Assembly (NCBI GenBank): GCA_020072585.1
Contig: JAIQGL010000012.1
Span: forward strand, 62,001 to 126,000
Direction of reading: 5' to 3'
Origin: Terriglobia bacterium
GTDB lineage: Bacteria > Acidobacteriota > Terriglobia > Terriglobales > Acidobacteriaceae
Length of the DNA: 64,000 nt
Both the position numbers and the translations under genes were made by a program. The notes beneath the pieces were generated by a model. It ran no database searches. It was not told the DNA's origin and was given only the letters and a program-made list of their open reading frames with translations. Within the stretch, counting starts at the first letter, position 1. Every line of letters begins with the position of its first letter. This document shows positions 8,375-18,103 of the stretch, in pieces.

Positions 8375-9916
8375 ATGAACCAGGAAACAAATAACGGGAC
8401 GATGGATCAGATAATGGCCTTTTGGAATTCCGTGCGGCACTATCGCGGCTGGATCTTCCTGGGTACGGTCTTATTTTCGCTCGCTGGATGCACCTTTGTG
8501 ATGTTGATGCCGGACCGCTACAAGGCTTCCACCACCATCCTGGTCGATCCGCAGAAGGTCCCGGAGAAGTACGTCAGCCCCACCGTGAGCTCTGATCCGG
8601 GGCAGCGCTTGACCACGATTACGCAACAGGTGCTGAGCACCACGCGCCTGCAGCAGATCATTGACGATATGCAGCTCTATCCTGAGTTGCGGGGCAAGCT
8701 CTCGCGCGAAGAGCTCATCGAGCTTATGCGCAAGGACATCGCGATCTCGGTGAAGCAGGGCTCATCCTCAGGGCTGAGTTCTTTCAGCATCGAGTATGAA
8801 GGCCGGCAGCGCCAGCAGGTGGCCCAGGTGGCGAACCAGTTGGCCTCCAGCTTCATTGAATGGAACGTTAAGAGCCGTGAACAGCAGGCACAGGATACAA
8901 CTGAGTTTCTGGCCTCGCAGCTGAAGGACGCAAAACTTAACCTGGAGCAACAGGAATCCAAGCTGAGCGCCTTCAAAATGAGCCACCTGGGCGAAATGCC
9001 GGAGCAGCAGACGGGGAACCTCCAGGCGCTCACCCAGCTTCAAGGACAATTCCAGGCCAACGTTGATGCCCTCAACCGCCTGGAAATCGAACGTACGCTC
9101 CTGTCGCGCGGTCTGGAAGGCACAGCCAGCAGCCCGATCAAGTCCGTTCCCGTTGTTACTGAACGCGCCCGGTTGGAAGGCGAACGGCACCAGCTCAAAA
9201 CACAGCTTCAGGATCTGCAAAATCGTTATACCAGCGCGCATCCGGAAGTTGTTGATACCGCGTCCCGCCTGGAGCGCGTGGAGGAGAGACTGAAGCTCTT
9301 GCCGCCCGATCCGCCAATCACGGTGGAAGCGCAGGACAACACCGCCGTGAGCGTTCGGCTCCAGTTGATCGATCGTGAATTCAAACGGCTTACTGAAGAT
9401 CAGAAACGCATTACCGGCCAGATGGCCTCGTATCGCGCCAAAGTGGATGCGGTCCCGGTCCGCGAGCAGCAAATGGCTGAGTTGAATCGCAACTACAGCG
9501 TCTCCAAGGAACATTACCAGTCATTGCTGGATAAAACCTTCTCCGCGGGCATGGCAGCGGACCTGGAGAAAAAACAGCAGGCTGAACATTTCACGATTCT
9601 TGATCTGGCGCAGGTGCCGGAAAAGCCGTTCAAACCCAAGCGCGCTCTTATGTTCCTGGGATCGATTCTGGGAGCGCTGTTTTTTTCGCTGGGGCTCGCC
9701 TATGTAAAAGACATGTTGAATAGCACGCTCAAGTTTGAGCGTGAACTGAAAGCAATGTTGCCCGCCAACGTTCCCCTGCTGGCGGCAGTACCTCAACTAC
9801 AGGTTGCCGCCGATCGCCGGCGCTCAATCAGGTTTGCGGTATTCGCAGTGATCGTTACTCTGGTCGGATGTGCGTTGGAAGCGGGCTTGTATCTGAAGCT
9901 ACATCCGATTTTGTAA
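8375..9916 (+). CDS. Wzz/GNVR-type polysaccharide chain-length determinant
   Basis: 513 residues with a strong ribosome-binding site (AGGGAGGGAA). An N-terminal membrane helix lies at about 28-50 with the Wzz motif YKASTTILVDPQKVPEKYVSP; a long periplasmic coiled coil rich in Gln/Glu fills the middle; the second membrane helix is near residues 425-445 and an extra one near the C-terminus. There is no fused kinase domain; the partner BY-kinase is separate at 20057-20995. It sets chain length and couples polymerisation to export. It matches the exosortase-associated chain-length family. Confidence 0.92.
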   Translation: MNQETNNGTMDQIMAFWNSVRHYRGWIFLGTVLFSLAGCTFVMLMPDRYKASTTILVDPQKVPEKYVSPTVSSDPGQRLTTITQQVLSTTRLQQIIDDMQLYPELRGKLSREELIELMRKDIAISVKQGSSSGLSSFSIEYEGRQRQQVAQVANQLASSFIEWNVKSREQQAQDTTEFLASQLKDAKLNLEQQESKLSAFKMSHLGEMPEQQTGNLQALTQLQGQFQANVDALNRLEIERTLLSRGLEGTASSPIKSVPVVTERARLEGERHQLKTQLQDLQNRYTSAHPEVVDTASRLERVEERLKLLPPDPPITVEAQDNTAVSVRLQLIDREFKRLTEDQKRITGQMASYRAKVDAVPVREQQMAELNRNYSVSKEHYQSLLDKTFSAGMAADLEKKQQAEHFTILDLAQVPEKPFKPKRALMFLGSILGALFFSLGLAYVKDMLNSTLKFERELKAMLPANVPLLAAVPQLQVAADRRRSIRFAVFAVIVTLVGCALEAGLYLKLHPIL

Positions 9917-10000
9917 AAAACTAACGATGCAGCAGCCAAATGGCAGCGCAAAAAACCGACATCCCAGGTCCGGCAAGGAAAATTCGAGGTCCGCATTCCC

Positions 10001-11530
10001 ATGAGCTCGCTCAAAACACTCTATCGGCACTCGTCCCACTATCTGGGTGGGCGAGTGGCCGTCATGCTCCTGGGATTCATCTCCTTTCCTGTGTTTACTC
10101 GGGTGTTTTCTGTTGCTGACTACGGCACCATCAATCTGATTACCAACACCGTCCTGCTCCTGACGGTGCTTTCAAAGTTCGGATTTCAGCATTCTGTTCA
10201 GCGCTACTGTCCTGAGGGCCAGGCGGACGGTGGTCCTGATACGCTACGCCGCTACTATTCCACCCTGTTTTACAGCACTGCGCTTCTTGCTCTTATCTTG
10301 TCGTCGATTTTCATCCTGTCACTGCTCTTTGGCGCCGGACGGCTGTATGGAGTTACCGCCGGCGCGACGCTAATTCTGGCATGCAGTCTGGTAATGATTC
10401 GTTCGCTCCGCTCCATGCAGATGAACCTGATGCAGGTGGAGCATAAGACCCGCCTCTACAACGGCATGGATATCCTCTATAAAGCGCTTTCGATTGCCGT
10501 AGCCTGCGCTCTGCTCTTTTTCTGGCAGAAAACAATCTTCGCATTTTTCCTGGGATTGGTTGTCGTTGAGGGCGCGTTTCTATTGCAATACCTGCCGGTG
10601 CTGGCGCGGCGTCACCTGATTTCTCTGAACATGTTTGATCTGGGCTTTCTTCGCACCGCGGTGGCGTTTTCCTTGCCTCTGATGGCGGCGGAAATCTCAT
10701 GGGTGGTTCTGGATTCAGGAGACCGCTTCTTTATTCAGCATTACATGGGCCCGCAGGCCCTGGGCTTCTATGCTGCGGCGTATGGCATTGCCATCTATCT
10801 GCAGGACGTGTTGATGGCTCCTCTACAGATGGCGCTCTTTCCTATTTGCATGAAGGTCTGGAACACAGAAGGCAAAAAAGCCACACAGGACTTTCTGGCC
10901 CGCAGTTTTGACCAGTTTGTTCTTGTGGCTGTGGCTGTTGTATGTGTTGCCATCGTTACGTCCCGTGATGTGATTGTTCTTCTGGCTTCCCGGAAGTTTC
11001 AGCAAGCGCATACCCTGCTGCCATTTCTGGTGATCGGCCTGGTGCTCTCTGCCGTAACCATTTACTTCCGCCCGGGACTGATGATCTACAAGCGCGCTTC
11101 CAAAATCGCATCCGCCACTTTCTATGCAAGCGTTCTCAACATCGCACTGAATATCGTTTTGCTGCCTCGCATTGGTCTGGTGGGAGCGGCCATTGCCACC
11201 ATGGTCAGCTATGGTGGAATCGTCGTATTCCTCGCATACCAGTCATTGCGGGTGCTTCCGTACAAAATTGAGTTCGCGTCTTTTGCGCGCTACGCAGCCG
11301 TTGGCGGCGTAGCGTCTTGTCTGGTGGCCCTGCTGCCCATAGAGACGCCGTTAGTCAGTGCGCTGGTCAAAGGAAGTTTGATTCTGCTGCTGTACATCGG
11401 CACCCTTTTTGCCATTGACGGCCGGGTACGAACACTCTTAACGCAAGTGTGGGGCGCTGTGACTGGCTGGCTGCAATCGTCCAGCGAGCCCGCATTAAAA
11501 TCCATGCCCGCGGTAACGGAGAGGACGTAA
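10001..11530 (+). CDS. Wzx-like polysaccharide flippase (MOP superfamily)
   Basis: 509 residues with about 12-14 predicted membrane segments and the typical N-terminus of MOP exporters (HSSHYLGGRVAVMLLGFISFPVFTRVFSVADYGTINLI). It would flip lipid-linked repeat units across the inner membrane. Its place just before the polymerase-like gene supports a Wzx/Wzy pathway. The gene is preceded by an 84-base gap after the chain-length gene with no promoter I can defend. Confidence 0.88.
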   Translation: MSSLKTLYRHSSHYLGGRVAVMLLGFISFPVFTRVFSVADYGTINLITNTVLLLTVLSKFGFQHSVQRYCPEGQADGGPDTLRRYYSTLFYSTALLALILSSIFILSLLFGAGRLYGVTAGATLILACSLVMIRSLRSMQMNLMQVEHKTRLYNGMDILYKALSIAVACALLFFWQKTIFAFFLGLVVVEGAFLLQYLPVLARRHLISLNMFDLGFLRTAVAFSLPLMAAEISWVVLDSGDRFFIQHYMGPQALGFYAAAYGIAIYLQDVLMAPLQMALFPICMKVWNTEGKKATQDFLARSFDQFVLVAVAVVCVAIVTSRDVIVLLASRKFQQAHTLLPFLVIGLVLSAVTIYFRPGLMIYKRASKIASATFYASVLNIALNIVLLPRIGLVGAAIATMVSYGGIVVFLAYQSLRVLPYKIEFASFARYAAVGGVASCLVALLPIETPLVSALVKGSLILLLYIGTLFAIDGRVRTLLTQVWGAVTGWLQSSSEPALKSMPAVTERT

Positions 11531-11533
11531 GCA

Positions 11534-12895
11534 GTGCATCTGGGACTGGAACAATTCGTACCGCTGTCACTGTATCTGGCCTCGATCGTCGTGTTCCTGT
11601 TGTCGCTCTTCTGGCGTCCGGAGGTTGGCCTGTATTTCCTGGTTCCGCTGCTTCCGTTGCAGACCATGCGCTACCGCCTTCTCGATTATCCATTGGGCAA
11701 CAAGCTGATCGATCTGATCCTGCTGGCCGTGGTGCTGGGTGCGGTGTTCAAAGGAAATTTCCGCTTCGCCAAAACGCCGATGAACAAGCTGCTCGTGTTC
11801 TTCGGTATCTTCTGTTACGTGCAGCTCTGGCGGGGCGCGTTCTATTTGAATTCTGAGCTGCCGCTTTCCATCAGCGACCCGCGTTTTTCCAACTGGAAAA
11901 ACTACATGGTCATGTTTGTCCTCTTTGCGGTCGTGGTGAGCGTGATCAAGGATGTGAAACAAATCAAGATCATCGTGGTGTTGATGTGCCTCTCCGTTCT
12001 ATTTGTGGACAAGGCCTACTACGGCAACATGAGCGGCAGAGACCTCTCGCATTTCTCTTATGAAGTCCGCGATGGCGGCATGCTGGGTTTTGCGGGAGTG
12101 AACGGCGTGGCCACGTTTGAAGCTGAATTCATGCTCTTCCTGCTGGGTCTGATCGCCTTCCAGAGACGTAAATCACTCAAGCTGGCGCTCTGGGGCTTGT
12201 TTGCCTTCAGCGGTTATTGCCTGCTGTTTTCCTTCTCTCGCGAAGCTTATGCCGGGATCCTGGTGGGCCTGCTATTTCTTGGCCTGATGAAACAACGATG
12301 GGTTTTGATTGCCCTGGTTGCGTTCATGATGTGCTGGCAGAGCCTGGTTCCGGTTTCGGTCCAGGAGCGCATACTCATGACCTATGACAAGAATGAGCAG
12401 CAACTCGACACATCCGCCCAGGACCGCGTGGATATTTGGAATGACGCCATGAATCTGTTTCACCAGAATCCAGTCATCGGCTCCGGATTTGATACTTATC
12501 AGTACCAGCATCGCGTCGGCATTTACACCGATACGCATAATTACTTCCTTAAAGTGATGGTTGAAACTGGGGTCGTGGGTCTGTTCTTCTTCCTCTTTCT
12601 ATTAGGTAAGGCATCACGTCAGGGAGTCAAGCTTTTCTATAGCGCCCGGGACCCTTTTCTCCGTTCGCTCGGACTGGGCTTTACCCTGCTGATGGCCTGC
12701 GTTTTCGTGGTCAATTTCTTTGGCGACCGATGGTTGTATATAGAAGTGAATGGCTTCCTTTGGGTGCTTCTGGCCTGCGTGATTCGCGGGCAGATGATCG
12801 AAAGCGAAAACCTGAAAGAAGCAGTAGCTCCGAGCGTGGAATCTCCTGCCTCACCGCTGCCGTGGGTGAGAGATGAAGAGCCTGCTCTGGTTTGA
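11534..12895 (+). CDS. Wzy-like O-antigen polymerase/ligase
   Basis: 453 residues, GTG start four bases after the flippase stop. About 10-12 membrane segments; a periplasmic loop contains DRVDIWNDAMNLFHQNPVIGSGFDTYQYQHR...THNYFLKVMVETGVVGL, the usual Wzy_C (O-antigen ligase domain) pattern. It probably polymerises lipid-linked EPS repeat units in the periplasm; polymerase versus ligase cannot be told from sequence. Confidence 0.86.
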   Translation: MHLGLEQFVPLSLYLASIVVFLLSLFWRPEVGLYFLVPLLPLQTMRYRLLDYPLGNKLIDLILLAVVLGAVFKGNFRFAKTPMNKLLVFFGIFCYVQLWRGAFYLNSELPLSISDPRFSNWKNYMVMFVLFAVVVSVIKDVKQIKIIVVLMCLSVLFVDKAYYGNMSGRDLSHFSYEVRDGGMLGFAGVNGVATFEAEFMLFLLGLIAFQRRKSLKLALWGLFAFSGYCLLFSFSREAYAGILVGLLFLGLMKQRWVLIALVAFMMCWQSLVPVSVQERILMTYDKNEQQLDTSAQDRVDIWNDAMNLFHQNPVIGSGFDTYQYQHRVGIYTDTHNYFLKVMVETGVVGLFFFLFLLGKASRQGVKLFYSARDPFLRSLGLGFTLLMACVFVVNFFGDRWLYIEVNGFLWVLLACVIRGQMIESENLKEAVAPSVESPASPLPWVRDEEPALV

Positions 12896-12938
12896 GCGCA
12901 TTATTGCGGCACGATATTTGAAGGTGAAATAAAAGTTT

Positions 12939-14954
12939 ATGTGTGGAATCTTTGGACAAATAGGGAACTCACCTGCGGACGAGAAATGCGGGCTGGAGCT
13001 CTATCACCGCGGTCCTGATGACGGCGGACTGAAATACTTTTCTCTTTCCCAGGCCTCCGTCTGGGTCAGCCTGCAGCACCGCAGGCTGTCGATCATCGAC
13101 CTCTCATCGGCCGGCCATCAGCCCATGTGCAATGAAGATGAGTCAGTCTGGATCACCTTCAACGGTGAGATCTATAACTTCCAGGAACTGCGCACCCAGT
13201 TGGCCGCCGCTGGACATCACTTCCGTTCGCACACGGATACTGAAGTCATCGTGCACGGGTATGAAGAGTGGGGCAATGAGGTTGTGCGCAAATTGCGCGG
13301 CATGTTTGCCTTCGCCCTTTGGGACCATCGCAACCGCCGCATGTTGCTGGCCACGGACCATATGGGTAAAAAGCCGTTGTTCTACTCGCACATCGGCAGC
13401 AAGTTTGTTTTCGCGTCTGAGATCAAGGCCATCCTCAAAGCTGGAGTGCCGGCGGAACTCGATCCCGTGGCGCTGCATGACTACCTGACCTACCTCTACT
13501 TCCCGTATCCTTCCACGGCTTACAAGCACATTAGAAAGATGGCGCCCGGATCAGCCATGGAAATCACGGTTGCGCCTGATGGCGAGTTGTGCCGGCGTGA
13601 GTGGAAATATTGGGATGCCGCCGAGACCGCCGGCTCGCCGCTACATATGTCTGATGATGACATGATCGACCGGGCGCGCGAACTGATGGAAGAATCCGTC
13701 AAGCTGCGAATGATCAGCGATGTTCCGCTGGGCCTCTTCCTGAGCGGTGGCCTGGATTCCAGCGCCATCACCGCGTTTGCCTCCAGGAACAGCGCGGAGC
13801 GGGTGAAGACCTTCACTATCGGTTTTGAAAACAGCAAGTTTTACGATGAGCTTCCCGTTGCCAATCTGGTGGCGCAGAAATTCAGGACGGAACACCACAT
13901 CCTGCAGGCTGACGAAGCTTGTGCCGACTACATGACAACGGTGGTGCGGCATTTTGATGAGCCCTTCGGCAATCCCACGGCAATTCTTGAGCACATCATT
14001 ACCAAGCAGATGCGCAAGCATGTGACCGTGGCCATCTCCGGCGATGGCGGCGACGAGCTTTTTGGCGGCTACGTGCGCTATGCCGGCGCCGCGCTGGCCC
14101 GCAAATACCGCCGGTTACCTCAGTTCATCACCAAGGGGCTAGTGGCGCGGCTTTCATCGTTCATGCATGATGCTACGGACGGGCGGCACGGGTTCCGCCG
14201 CGTGCGGGAATTCGCGCAATCGGCATGGCAGGCTGAAGAAGATATGTACATTGACTGGGTCGGCTATTTTTCTGAATCGGAAAAGCGGGACTTGTATGCT
14301 CCTGGCTTTGCCGCGTCCGTTGGTGGCCGTGACTCTGGAGACTTCCTCCGCCAGTTCTTCCGCCGGGGTGCGAAGTTGGACCCAACCAGCCGTCTCGGCT
14401 ATGTGGACGCTGCGTCATTCCTCTGCTGCAACTGCCTGGAATATGCTGACCGCATGTCCATGGCGAACTCGCTTGAGGTGCGCGCGCCGTTTACGGACTA
14501 TAAGCTCTTTGAATTCGCCATGCAGGTGCCGCAGCGCATGAAAGTGCACTACATGACCACTAAGTGGATCACCCGGCAGGCCATGCGTGACATCCTGCCC
14601 CGTGAAGTGCTGACCAAAAAGAAGATGGGCTTCAATCCTCCGCTTCCGCAGTGGATCAACGGGGAACTCAAGCCGGTGATCCGGGAGTTTCTCTCGCCTG
14701 CTGCCATCGAGCGCAGGGGCATCTTCCGTCCGGACGCGGTGCAGGCGCTGATTCGTGACCATCAGGAAAACCGTCGCGATAACGCGCTGAAAATCTGGGC
14801 CCTGCTGATGATTGAAGTGTGGCAGCGCATGTACTTTGATAAACAATCAGAAGAGTCGGTATTGGAGTCTGCGCTTGGCGGGACCAACCGCAAGCCTAGC
14901 GTTACCGTGGGGCACGTGGAGAAACCAAAGGCTGAAGTGATCTGTATCCGGTAG
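12939..14954 (+). CDS. AsnB-like glutamine amidotransferase (exosortase-system associated)
   Basis: 671 residues. It begins MCGIFGQIG with the N-terminal nucleophile Cys2 of class II glutamine amidotransferases. The C-terminal asparagine-synthetase domain has the PP-loop SGGLDSSAI, AISGDGGDELFGGY and a conserved YADRMSMANSLEVRAPF. In exosortase EPS loci this family is thought to amidate a uronic acid or another sugar carboxylate rather than make asparagine. It lies inside the EPS operon between polymerase and glycosyltransferase, which supports that reading. Substrate inferred, family firm. Confidence 0.9.
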   Translation: MCGIFGQIGNSPADEKCGLELYHRGPDDGGLKYFSLSQASVWVSLQHRRLSIIDLSSAGHQPMCNEDESVWITFNGEIYNFQELRTQLAAAGHHFRSHTDTEVIVHGYEEWGNEVVRKLRGMFAFALWDHRNRRMLLATDHMGKKPLFYSHIGSKFVFASEIKAILKAGVPAELDPVALHDYLTYLYFPYPSTAYKHIRKMAPGSAMEITVAPDGELCRREWKYWDAAETAGSPLHMSDDDMIDRARELMEESVKLRMISDVPLGLFLSGGLDSSAITAFASRNSAERVKTFTIGFENSKFYDELPVANLVAQKFRTEHHILQADEACADYMTTVVRHFDEPFGNPTAILEHIITKQMRKHVTVAISGDGGDELFGGYVRYAGAALARKYRRLPQFITKGLVARLSSFMHDATDGRHGFRRVREFAQSAWQAEEDMYIDWVGYFSESEKRDLYAPGFAASVGGRDSGDFLRQFFRRGAKLDPTSRLGYVDAASFLCCNCLEYADRMSMANSLEVRAPFTDYKLFEFAMQVPQRMKVHYMTTKWITRQAMRDILPREVLTKKKMGFNPPLPQWINGELKPVIREFLSPAAIERRGIFRPDAVQALIRDHQENRRDNALKIWALLMIEVWQRMYFDKQSEESVLESALGGTNRKPSVTVGHVEKPKAEVICIR

Positions 14955-14961
14955 GAGAGGA

Positions 14962-16152
14962 ATGGCGGTAATTTTGTTCATGCAATTCGGAAGCGGGATG
15001 GTAAGCGTGGCCAGAGTGGTGTTCTGGCTGGCCGCCCTGCTGTTGTTTTATGTCTATGCCGGCTACCCCTTGTTGCTGGCGGTCATTGGTTTGTTCGTAC
15101 GCCGCCGGCGTACCGAGCCCGGATATTGTCCCCGGGTTTCCGTTTTGATTGCCGCCTATAACGAGGAAGAAGCGATTGAGCGCAAGATACAACAGACTCT
15201 GGCTCTGGAATACCCTGCCGACAAAATTGAGGTGCTGGTGCTGTCAGATTGCTCGAGCGATCGTACTGATGAAATCGTAAACGCATTTCCTGACAGCCGC
15301 GTTCGCCTGATCAGGATGCCGGAGCGTGGAGGAAAGACACTCGCGCAGAACTACGGGATCAAACAGGCCACAGGCGAGATCATCGTGTTTTCTGATGCCA
15401 CCGCCATTTATCAGTCCAAGGCTCTTCTTTACCTGGCGTGCAATTACCAGGATGCCTCCGTAGGCGCCGTGAGCGGCCGGTATCAGTATTTTGATCCCAC
15501 GGAGCAATCCGTGACTGGCCTGGGCAGCGTGGCGTTCTGGAACTATGAAAATCTGATCAAGACGCTGCAATCGCGTATCCGCACTATCACCGGCTGTTGC
15601 GGCTGCATCTACTCGGTGCGCAAGACGGCATACACAGAGCTGCCGGGCGACATCATCAGCGATCTGGTGCAGCCTCTTCAGGCCATCAAAAAAGGCTACC
15701 GCGTACTTTTTGAGGACCGCGCTCTGGCCTATGAAGAAACCACCCAGTCCACGTCGGAAGAGTTTTCCATGCGCGTGCGCGTGGTGACGCGCGCCATGCG
15801 GGGACTGCTCAGCGTCTCAGACCTGCTTCAGCCCTGGAAGTTTGCCTGGCCGGCGTTTCAGCTCTGGTCACACAAAATCATGCGCTGGATGGTACCGCTG
15901 TTTCTCATCACTCTTCTGGCAGCCAACTTCCTATTGCTCGATTTTTCTCTTTATCGGATAACTCTGGCTGTGCAATTGTTCTTTTATGCTGCGGCGCTCC
16001 TGAACATGCTTCTCCCTCTGCATCGTCAATGGAAGCCCCTGGGCATTCCGCTTTTTTTCTGTACTCTCAACGCTGCGGCGCTGGTCAGCATGATTGAGAT
16101 CTGCCGCGGACGTAAATATGTGACTTGGCAGACTGTGAGGGCCCGCCGATGA
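14962..16152 (+). CDS. Membrane glycosyltransferase family 2
   Basis: 396 residues with AGGAGAGG just before the ATG. One N-terminal membrane helix is followed by a GT-A domain (RVSVLIAAYNEEEAIERKI, SDCSSDRTDEIV, FSDATAIY as the DxD-like site, and ISDLVQPLQAIKKGYRVLFEDRALAYEE) and three or four C-terminal membrane helices. Architecture resembles processive or lipid-linked-sugar GT2 enzymes. Sugar specificity cannot be read. ATGA overlap with the formyltransferase gene. Confidence 0.88.
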   Translation: MAVILFMQFGSGMVSVARVVFWLAALLLFYVYAGYPLLLAVIGLFVRRRRTEPGYCPRVSVLIAAYNEEEAIERKIQQTLALEYPADKIEVLVLSDCSSDRTDEIVNAFPDSRVRLIRMPERGGKTLAQNYGIKQATGEIIVFSDATAIYQSKALLYLACNYQDASVGAVSGRYQYFDPTEQSVTGLGSVAFWNYENLIKTLQSRIRTITGCCGCIYSVRKTAYTELPGDIISDLVQPLQAIKKGYRVLFEDRALAYEETTQSTSEEFSMRVRVVTRAMRGLLSVSDLLQPWKFAWPAFQLWSHKIMRWMVPLFLITLLAANFLLLDFSLYRITLAVQLFFYAAALLNMLLPLHRQWKPLGIPLFFCTLNAAALVSMIEICRGRKYVTWQTVRARR

Positions 16153-16934
16153 AAATTGAATTTCTTACCCAGGAAGACTCGCTCTACATCCTGCCGTTTT
16201 TTGAGGAATTTCTTCAGCACTACGCCGGCGACTTTGAGATCACGCGGATCTCATGCTGCCGCGCCATGGGGAAAAGGTCCAGAGTGCAGCTGCTGCAGGA
16301 GCTGAAATGGCTGTACGGTCTGCCCGGACTGGGCAAACTCGTCCTTCAGGCGGGGGTGGCCAAGGCCCTTTCAATGCTTCCGCGAAGCCGCGCATCACAG
16401 CGGTTCTATTCCATTGCGCAGCTCGCCAAGGCCTATGGTATTCCTTACGAGCATGTCGACAATCCGAACCAGCCGGAATTCACAACCGCATTGCAGCAAC
16501 GGTCCCCGGACTTGCTCATTTCGGTTGCGTGCCCGTACATTTTGAAAGAAAAGCTTCTCGGAATTCCGCCCCGTGGATGCATTAACATCCACCACGCGCC
16601 GTTGCCGCGATATAAGGGTATGATGCCAACGTTCTGGCAGCTATATCATGGTGAGCAGCAGCTGGGCGTTACCATCCATTACATGGCGGCCAAGGTGGAT
16701 GAAGGTGACGCTTTGTTGCAGGAATCGTTGCCGGTAACACCTGGGGAGTCTTTGCACAACCTGATTCGCCGCAGCAAGCGCCATGGCGCGCACTGTATGG
16801 CCAAGGTTGTGCGCAGTCTGCAGTCGAATGAAGCAGTGGCAATTCAAATGGACCACGGGCAAGGCAGCTACTTTACCTTTCCCAAACGTGAAGAGGCATT
16901 GGAATTCCGGCGGCGAGGTTTGCGCGCGATATAA
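16149..16934 (+). CDS. Formyltransferase-fold protein, probable sugar N-formyltransferase
   Basis: 261 residues from the ATG that overlaps the previous stop (ATGA). The formyl-transferase core is visible: INIHHAPLPRYKGMMPTFWQLYHGEQQLGVTIHYMAAKVDEGDALLQE, which keeps the Asn-His-Asp catalytic set (N and H in INIHH, D in KVDEGD). It lacks the C-terminal domain of methionyl-tRNA formyltransferase. Position in the EPS operon suggests N10-formyl-THF-dependent formylation of an amino sugar. Alternative: another one-carbon transferase of the same fold. Confidence 0.82.
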   Translation: MKIEFLTQEDSLYILPFFEEFLQHYAGDFEITRISCCRAMGKRSRVQLLQELKWLYGLPGLGKLVLQAGVAKALSMLPRSRASQRFYSIAQLAKAYGIPYEHVDNPNQPEFTTALQQRSPDLLISVACPYILKEKLLGIPPRGCINIHHAPLPRYKGMMPTFWQLYHGEQQLGVTIHYMAAKVDEGDALLQESLPVTPGESLHNLIRRSKRHGAHCMAKVVRSLQSNEAVAIQMDHGQGSYFTFPKREEALEFRRRGLRAI

Positions 16935-16945
16935 GGGTACGAACG

Positions 16946-18061
16946 ATGGCAAGATCATTCACAAGACCGGCGCTACGAACTCAAGGTAAAGCGTTCTGGG
17001 CAAGTTTACTGCGTGCGTCAGGCATGTTGTATCTGGCCAAACGGTGGGTGCAGCGCAACGGAGCCATTGTTCTCACCTTTCATCGCGTATTGACAGACTC
17101 AGAATTGCAACAGACCGCTTCGCTTCCCGGGATGATTGTCCGCAGCCAAACATTTTCCGGCTTCCTGAAGTACGCATCGGAATTCTGTGAATTTATTGAT
17201 GTCGCTTCCGGGCCCGAATGGAAGCCCACTGGGAAGCTCAAACTGGCCGTTACGTTTGACGATGGCTGGTCTGATAATGCGACCGCCGCGTATCCACTTG
17301 CCCGCCAATATAAAGCCCCTATGGTAATTTTTATTGTGCCGGAGAAAACCGGGACCGAGCTCCCGTTCTGGCCGGAGCGCACCGCCGCTGCACTTGATCA
17401 GGATTTGTCCGCGAACGGGGCCGAACACAGCGCGGCCTATATTGAACAAGCCATTGAAAAGCTAAAAGAACTGCCGGCAAGCGAACGGGAGCGCCGCATA
17501 GGCCAACTGACTGCCGCCCACACAGCGCTCCATTCATCGGCGTCAGTGGATAGAACCATGACCTGGGAGCAAATCTCGGAACTGCATGCCGGCGGCGTGA
17601 GGTTTGGCTCGCACACCAGCACGCATGAAATCCTCACCGTGGTGCCCGTGGCCAAGGCCGAAGAGGAGATCGCTGAGTCTCGTGCTCAGATCGAGCAAAA
17701 GCTGCAGGTGCCCTGCTCTCTGTTCTCCTATCCAAACGGAGATTGCTCTGCGCCGGTGCGCGGACTGGTGGTGGATGCGGGCTACAAACTGGCTTTTCTA
17801 AATCAGGATCCTGGCGTCTGGACGCGAGAATGCGATCCTTTTCTTATTCCACGCGTGAATGTGTGTGAGTATCACCTGGTGGATTCTAAAGGGAACTTCT
17901 CCCCGCTCATCTTCGACTATGCGGTTGTTTGGAGCGCGGCCAAGGGGCTGCTGGCGCTGGTGCGCACTACCTATCTGCAAAAACTTCAAAGCTATTGGCA
18001 CACTTGGCTCGCAAAGATTGGGAAGCAGGCCGAGAAAAAGCCGCTGGAAAAATCATCCTGA
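16946..18061 (+). CDS. Polysaccharide deacetylase (NodB domain)
   Basis: 371 residues. NodB motif 1 AVTFDDGWSDN and motif 2 GSHTSTHE supply the metal-binding Asp and His residues; SYPNGD and a later hydrophobic motif follow. A basic, amphipathic N-terminus and no clear signal peptide suggest a cytoplasmic or membrane-associated enzyme. It would remove N- or O-acetyl groups from EPS intermediates. Last gene of the + strand core, 42 bases from the convergent GT4. Confidence 0.87.
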   Translation: MARSFTRPALRTQGKAFWASLLRASGMLYLAKRWVQRNGAIVLTFHRVLTDSELQQTASLPGMIVRSQTFSGFLKYASEFCEFIDVASGPEWKPTGKLKLAVTFDDGWSDNATAAYPLARQYKAPMVIFIVPEKTGTELPFWPERTAAALDQDLSANGAEHSAAYIEQAIEKLKELPASERERRIGQLTAAHTALHSSASVDRTMTWEQISELHAGGVRFGSHTSTHEILTVVPVAKAEEEIAESRAQIEQKLQVPCSLFSYPNGDCSAPVRGLVVDAGYKLAFLNQDPGVWTRECDPFLIPRVNVCEYHLVDSKGNFSPLIFDYAVVWSAAKGLLALVRTTYLQKLQSYWHTWLAKIGKQAEKKPLEKSS

Positions 18062-18103
18062 GAAATGTTTGTGCTCGCCCGATCGCCGGTGATTTTCCTG
18101 AAG